Shown here piece after piece: positions 59,683 to 64,000 of a DNA stretch of 64,000 nucleotides. A program made the translations under genes and the position numbers. Origin of the DNA: Phaeosaccion multiseriatum. Its lineage: Eukaryota; Ochrophyta, other classes. The stretch's first letter is position 1; the number at the start of each line of letters is the position of its first letter. Under the pieces are notes generated by a model that saw only the letters and a list, made by a program, of their open reading frames with translations, had not been told where the DNA came from and did no database searches. The stretch is taken from positions 1,364,001 to 1,428,000 of the forward strand of contig OZ218964.1 in NCBI GenBank assembly GCA_965112735.1, given 5' to 3'.

Positions 59683-60412
59683 ATGATGAGAGGGGAGAGG
59701 AGAGGATGTATACTGGTGGGCCTGTGTGTGCTCACCTTAGGAGCGCAACACGTGACGGCCTTCGTATCAGTGCCTTCGAGGGCCTGCCCTGCTCATCGCT
59801 TCAGCCCCCCCCCTCTCCAGAGAAGCACCCCTCTTCACGCAGAAGCTACTGGTAAGACGACGCAAGAAGCTCTGACTACCATTCAGGAGGGCGTCAGCAC
59901 AAGAAAGGTGAGTCAAGTGCAACCAGCACACTCCTTCCTTCTTTCTCTCCTCCCTCTCCCTCCTCCCTCTCCCTCGTCTCTCTCTCTATACCTCGTCTCT
60001 CTCTCCTCCCTCGCCCTCTTCCTAATATATATATATATAAATATCTCTCTCTCTCTGTCTCTGTCTCTTCTTCGTGTGTATATATACCCGATTTATACCC
60101 ACATCCACCTCTACTCCACCTCGCCTCTCTCGTACCCTACGCCTGCTCAGGTCCCTGTGGGCCCCATGGTGGAGGCTTTGGATGTATTGCAGCAGCACGC
60201 AGAGGCCTCAGCCCTTAGCGTCGACGCTCAGAGCGTGGAAGGAGACTGGGAGCTCATCTTCTCCACACAACTCAAGAAGGTCAGCACTCAGTTGCAAGTC
60301 TGTGTGGCTATTCGTGTGCGCGATTCTGCCCGGCCGTTGATGATTAGGGGAAGTGCTGGTGCTCTGAATACAAATACATACACACACCTCTGAGTGCCAT
60401 CTATGCTGTTTA

Positions 60413-60443
<31 letters not shown>

Positions 60444-61048
60444 GCACCTTTGACCGCCATGCACCCACCATCACCATGCCCCCAACCAAACTAACCACTC
60501 ACACCAACCAACTCAAAAACGGCCCCACCCCACAGGGCTACATGCCTGTGTGCGAAATTATCGGATTCTACCCGTCCAAAGAGGAAATGTCCATCAACAC
60601 CACTGCCTTTGGCGGCTTTCTGTCGCTGGGAGGCATTGAGGGAGAGTGCCAATGGAACGACGGGCAGAACAAACTAGACTTCTCTCTTGGTAAGTACATA
60701 GTACACACACAACACGAACACACACTCAGTCTCTCTCTCTTTATCTCTCTCCCTCTCTCTCTCTCTCGCTCTCTCTCCCTCTCTCTCTTTCTCTCATTCT
60801 TTTATCTCTCTCTCCCTCTCTCTCTCTCTCTCTCCCCTCACCCCCCCTGCCCCCCCTCCTCTCCCTCTTCCTCTTCCCATTCTCGCCCAGACAAAGTGAA
60901 GATAGGCCCATTTAGCTTCAACAAGAAGGCCAAGGGCAAGGCGGAGCAGAAGAGTTACACCTTCTTCCACACCGAGCCCGGTCTGTTGTGCGCCAAAAGC
61001 TCTGCGGGATCCGTCTCCGTCCTCGCTAAGGAGGATCGAGCGGACTGA
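59683..61048 (+). CDS. Plastid-lipid-associated protein (PAP/fibrillin family)
   Basis: Plastid lipid-binding structural protein of thylakoids or plastoglobules. Exons 59683-59907, 60151-60279, 60536-60689 and 60891-61048, in phase, encode 221 residues. The presequence ILVGLCVLTLGAQHVTA followed by Phe (FVSVP) marks a signal peptide plus plastid transit peptide of the complex-plastid type. The fibrillin domain starts near residue 62: TQEALTTIQEGVSTRK, GDWELIFSTQLKK, then YMPVCEIIGFYPSKEEMSIN, GIEGECQWNDGQNKLDFSL and KVKIGPFSF. It is a short member of the family. The stop codon lies in the start of a (TGAC)n microsatellite. A second ATG follows directly at 59686. Confidence 0.85.
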
Positions 61049-61230
61049 CTGACTGACTGACTGACTGACTGCCTTGACTGACTGAGTGATCCGACTGAAG
61101 TGACTGACCGACTGACGGGCTGACCGACTGACTGACTGACTGACTGACTGCTTGATTGACTGACTGACTGACTGACTGACTGACTGACTGACTGACTGAC
61201 TGGCTGATTGCCTCACTGACTGACTGATTG
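61044..61230. repeat. (TGAC)n tetranucleotide microsatellite
   Basis: Imperfect TGAC iterations run from the last sense codon and the TGA stop of the fibrillin gene into the 3' flank. With a period of four, TGA appears in each reading frame. Confidence 0.9.
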
Positions 61231-61599
61231 AACCTTCACAGCCACACTGTACATAGGGAAAGGAAGGGAAAGGGGGGAGGGAGGGAGGCAGGGATGGAAA
61301 GGGAGGGAGGCAGGCAGGGAGGGACGGAAAGGGAGAGAGGGGGGGAGGGAGGGAGCGGAAGGAGTTGATTTCCAGGGTCGATGAGCATCTAGTCTATCCT
61401 TCCAATTCGAACATCAGGAGGGACTTAGTGCTCATGTGTGTGTATACAGCGACTTTCCTTTCTTTCCTTTTGGTATTTACTACTCAATTCGATAAGAGCT
61501 TTTCTTCGCTAACTTCTCTTTTTGCTGACTTTTCTTCTGTGGGCCAGTGAGTGACCATGGAACGAACGTTCTGATGAGGAGGGCATCGCTCTGTCTACT
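61231..61599. other. Intergenic region
   Basis: About 370 bp: GGGA-type purine repeats (61256-61360), then AT-richer sequence with a pyrimidine stretch ending CTTCTGTGGGCCAG (about 61535-61549) that could be a splice acceptor for the next, weakly supported gene. Nothing else is seen. Confidence 0.4.
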
Positions 61600-61601
61600 G
61601 T

Positions 61602-62159
61602 GTGTGGAGTGGCGAAGGAGTGTCGAGTCAAGTGGATGAAAGAGGGCGTAAGAAGGGAGAAGGAGGAGGAAGAGGAAGAGGAGGAAGAGGAGGAAGAGGA
61701 GGAGGAGGAGGAGGAGGAGGAGGAGGAGGAGGAGGAGGAGGAGGCGGGGGTGCGGATGAAGTGGAGGCGGCGGGATACGAAGTGCTCGCTTTAGTGACGC
61801 CTCAGCGCTTGGCCAACGTCCTCAGCCAGCACGGGCGCCTCGACCCCGCCGATCCTGTCGCTTGTCGCGCAGTTCTCGCCGCCCTGCGCGATGACGTCCT
61901 CGCCGAATTAGACCTCGAGACTCGCAGCCTTGTGCTCGGCTCTTGTGTTGGCTACCGATGCGTTGACGCTGGCGAAGGTGGTGCAGGGAAAACAAAGCTT
62001 TTTCGCGTCGTGAACCGCGTCGGCAAGGAATTGATAGTCGAGCATGCGAGGGTGGATGCAAAGCTGGCCCGTGGAGCGCTGGCACCATCGACACCGACAG
62101 CACTGCGCCCGTTTACACCGCCTGCTCCGCCGCCTACTTTTGAGAAAACAGCTGAGTGA
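61602..62159 (+). CDS. Hypothetical protein, 5' end unresolved
   Basis: An open frame to the TGA at 62157-62159. Codons from about 61790 look coding: VTPQRLANVLSQHGRLDPAD, then DDVLAELDLETRSLVLGSCV and FRVVNRVGKELIVEHARVDA, with balanced composition and helical heptads, ending in a Pro/Thr tail. I do not recognise it. The frame has no in-frame ATG after the preceding stop; its first part is a (GGA)n tract coding for Gly and Arg. So the true start is probably in an upstream exon, or the call is wrong. An overlapping minus-strand frame (62281-61952) is the competitor and looks less protein-like. Confidence 0.35.
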   Translation: MWSGEGVSSQVDERGRKKGEGGGRGRGGRGGRGGGGGGGGGGGGGGGGGGADEVEAAGYEVLALVTPQRLANVLSQHGRLDPADPVACRAVLAALRDDVLAELDLETRSLVLGSCVGYRCVDAGEGGAGKTKLFRVVNRVGKELIVEHARVDAKLARGALAPSTPTALRPFTPPAPPPTFEKTAE

Positions 62160-62312
62160 AGAGAGGAAGGCCGGGCAGCCTTCGCCGTCAGCCGTGTTGA
62201 CGTCACACGGGCAGAGAACGTCACGTCAGGCCGAAGCTGCTGACACGTAAAAAGACAAAAGAACAAGAAAAAAATGTACATTGTGTGTGTGGCGAGGGGC
62301 TTGTCTCCACTT

Positions 62313-64000
62313 CTACTTCGTACCAGCGACTCGCATCACCACTCTCCCGGGGTGGTGTTTGTCTTCCCACACTTCGACTCCTGCTCTCTCCTGCAAGTAG
62401 GCCAGCACCACAGGCAGCTTTCCTCTACCTGTGAGGACGTTGATCACACTCTCCACCTTCGCTTCTGAGAGCACGTGACGAAGCGCTGCCTTGCCCGTTC
62501 CCTTGCCAACCCGTGTCAAGTCCATAAGCCTCCCCGGTACCACCCAGTGTTTGAACATCCCCCACGACACGGCCTCTGCGTACACCTCGTCAGCAGCCTC
62601 CTCGTCGCCGCCTTCCTGTAAAGCGTCAATAGTGGCGCTGTAGGTGAGTGTGTTGGGAACGAGTCCTTCAGCCTTCATTTCCCTGAAGAGCCCCAACGCC
62701 TCCACGTGTTGGCCGGCCTTGGCGCATGCATCAATGGCGGTGTTGAAGGTCCATACACCCGGAGGGGGTCCTTCGTCCTTCATCTCCCTCAACAAACCCA
62801 ATGCCTGTACGTGTTTACCAGCCTTGGCGCATGCATCAACGGCGGTGGTGTAGGTCCATACATCCGGAGCGGGTCCTCCTTCCTTCATCTCCCTCAACAA
62901 ACCCAACGCCTCCACGTGTTGACCAGCCTTGGCGCATGCGTTCATAGCAGCGTTGTAGCTCTTTACATCCGGAGCGGGTCCTCCTTCCTTCATCTCCCTC
63001 AACAAACCCAATGCATCCACGTGTTGGCCGGCCTTGGCGCATGCGTGCATAGCAGCGTTGTAGGTCCATACATCCGGAGCGGGTCCTTCGTCCTTCATCT
63101 CCCTCAACAACCCCAACGCCTCCACGCGTTCACCAGCCTTGGCGCATGCATCAATGGCGGTGGTGTAGGTCCATACATCCGGAGCGAGTCCTTCTTCCTT
63201 CATCTCCCTCAACAAACTCAACGCCTCCACGTGTTGACCAGCCTTGGCGCATGCATTAATAGCAGTGTTGTAGCTCCTTACATCCGGAGCGGGTTCTTCT
63301 TCCTTCATCTCCCTCAACAAACCCAACGCCTTCACGTGTTGACCAGCCTTGGCGCATGCGTGAATAGCAGCGTTGTAGCTCCTTACATCCGGAGCGGGTC
63401 CTCCTTCCTTCATCTCCCTCAACAAACCCAACGCCTCCACGTGTTGACCAGCCTTGGCGCATGCGTTAATAGCAGCGTTGTAGCTCCTTACATTCGGAGC
63501 GGGTCCTCCTTCCTTCATCTCCCTCAACAAACCCAACGCCTGTACGTGTTTACCAGCCTTGGCGCATGCATCAACGGCGGCGGTGTAGGTCCTTACACCC
63601 GGAGCGGGTCCTTCGTCCTTCATCTCCCTCAACAAACCCAACGCCTGTACGTGTTTACCAGCCTTGGCGCATGCATCAATGGCGGCGGTGTAGCTCCATA
63701 CACCCGGAGCGGGTCCTCCTTCCTTCATCTCCCTCAGCAAACCCAACGCCTCCACGTGTTGGCCGGCCTTGGCGCATGCATCAATGGCGGTGTTGTAGCT
63801 CCATACATCCGGAGCGGGTCCTCCTTCCTTCATCTCCCTCAACAAGCCCAATGCATCCACGTGTTGACCAGCCTTGGCGCATGCGTTCATAGCAGCGCTG
63901 TAGCTCCTTACATCCGGAGCGGGTCCTCCTTCCTTCATCTCCCTCAACAAACCCAACGCCTGTACGTGTTGGCCGGCCTTGGCGCATGCATCAATGGCGG
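62313..64000 (-). CDS. PPR-SMR protein with near-identical PPR repeats, N-terminus beyond window
   Basis: Open from base 64000 to the stop at 62313 (more than 560 residues, no intron visible). At least 12 very similar PPR units of exactly 35 residues plus a partial one at the edge and a divergent last unit (about residue TLTYSATIDALQEGGDEEAA) are followed by a C-terminal Smr-like domain: VPGRLMDLTRVGKGTGKAAL, then VINVLTGRGKLPVVLAYL and EDKHHPGRVVMRV. The TGRGK loop matches the TGxG motif of Smr nucleases; the N-terminal DLHG box is changed to DLTRVG. PPR-SMR proteins act on organellar RNA. The consensus unit is VRSYNAAINACAKAGQHVEA then LGLLREMKEGGPAPD. The two variable helix positions 5 and 35 change between repeats while the scaffold stays the same. 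Confidence 0.9.
   Translation of the reverse strand, partial: AIDACAKAGQHVQALGLLREMKEGGPAPDVRSYSAAMNACAKAGQHVDALGLLREMKEGGPAPDVWSYNTAIDACAKAGQHVEALGLLREMKEGGPAPGVWSYTAAIDACAKAGKHVQALGLLREMKDEGPAPGVRTYTAAVDACAKAGKHVQALGLLREMKEGGPAPNVRSYNAAINACAKAGQHVEALGLLREMKEGGPAPDVRSYNAAIHACAKAGQHVKALGLLREMKEEEPAPDVRSYNTAINACAKAGQHVEALSLLREMKEEGLAPDVWTYTTAIDACAKAGERVEALGLLREMKDEGPAPDVWTYNAAMHACAKAGQHVDALGLLREMKEGGPAPDVKSYNAAMNACAKAGQHVEALGLLREMKEGGPAPDVWTYTTAVDACAKAGKHVQALGLLREMKDEGPPPGVWTFNTAIDACAKAGQHVEALGLFREMKAEGLVPNTLTYSATIDALQEGGDEEAADEVYAEAVSWGMFKHWVVPGRLMDLTRVGKGTGKAALRHVLSEAKVESVINVLTGRGKLPVVLAYLQERAGVEVWEDKHHPGRVVMRVAGTK
62665..64000 (-). repeat. 105-bp coding tandem repeat (PPR array)
   Basis: DNA copies of 105 bp are nearly identical, with the recurring blocks CCTTCATCTCCCTCAACAA and GGCGCATGC on the plus strand. 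The similarity at silent sites indicates recent amplification or gene conversion. Confidence 0.92.

Noticed and set aside
62665-64000. Regularly spaced repeats that resemble a CRISPR array in period
   Set aside because: The repeats are contiguous 105-bp coding units of a PPR protein with no spacers, in a nuclear genome.

Overview
The window is nuclear DNA from a eukaryote, most likely a photosynthetic stramenopile (ochrophyte) alga or another alga with a red-derived complex plastid. Coding sequence is GC-rich, GT-AG introns are frequent and full of simple-sequence repeats, and about 17 genes are packed on both strands. Three proteins (the PPR protein at the left edge, a [2Fe-2S] ferredoxin and a PAP/fibrillin) begin with a signal peptide whose predicted cleavage site is followed by Phe (A-F-x-x-P context). 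That is the hallmark of plastid import in such algae. The secreted protease has a Pro-Thr stalk of the kind common in diatoms and other stramenopiles. The species cannot be named from the sequence alone.

Layout, left to right: PPR protein (-, runs off the left edge); SMC6 (+, 17 exons); heat-shock-factor-type regulator (-, intronless); EDR2_C/DUF1336 protein (-); small acidic Gln-rich protein (-); SmF/SNRPF (+); PEX7 (-); GET1/WRB (+); mannose-6-phosphate isomerase (-); unrecognised ARM-like protein (+); SRP68 (-); plastid ferredoxin of the extended FdC type (-); a DDT/WHIM chromatin factor of about 1,630 residues (+, 17 exons); a membrane-anchored zincin metalloprotease (-); plant-type acetylornithine deacetylase (-); plastid PAP/fibrillin (+); a weak hypothetical gene (+); and a PPR-SMR protein made of almost identical repeats (-, runs off the right edge).

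The genes are housekeeping functions with no operon-like logic: genome maintenance (SMC6), splicing (SmF), peroxisome, ER and SRP targeting (PEX7, GET1, SRP68), sugar and arginine metabolism, chromatin, and plastid RNA, redox and lipid functions. Many genes lie head to head with roughly 175-320 bp between start codons (PPR/SMC6, acidic protein/SmF, PEX7/GET1, deacetylase/fibrillin), so bidirectional promoters are likely.

Exon boundaries were placed by hand from GT-AG sites, reading-frame phase and family conservation. Each exon length was checked against intron phase. The main non-genic signals are: (1) an 11-bp core, GTTGGTGATAC or its complement, found eight times, in three reading frames inside exons and also exactly at or near splice sites; (2) introns whose microsatellites are polarised, (GT)n/(GA)n/(GGGA)n after donors and (CA)n/(CT)n/(ACT)n before acceptors; (3) a 73-bp tandem array that contains the 3' end of SRP68; (4) a 20-bp perfect palindrome centred on CACGTG.
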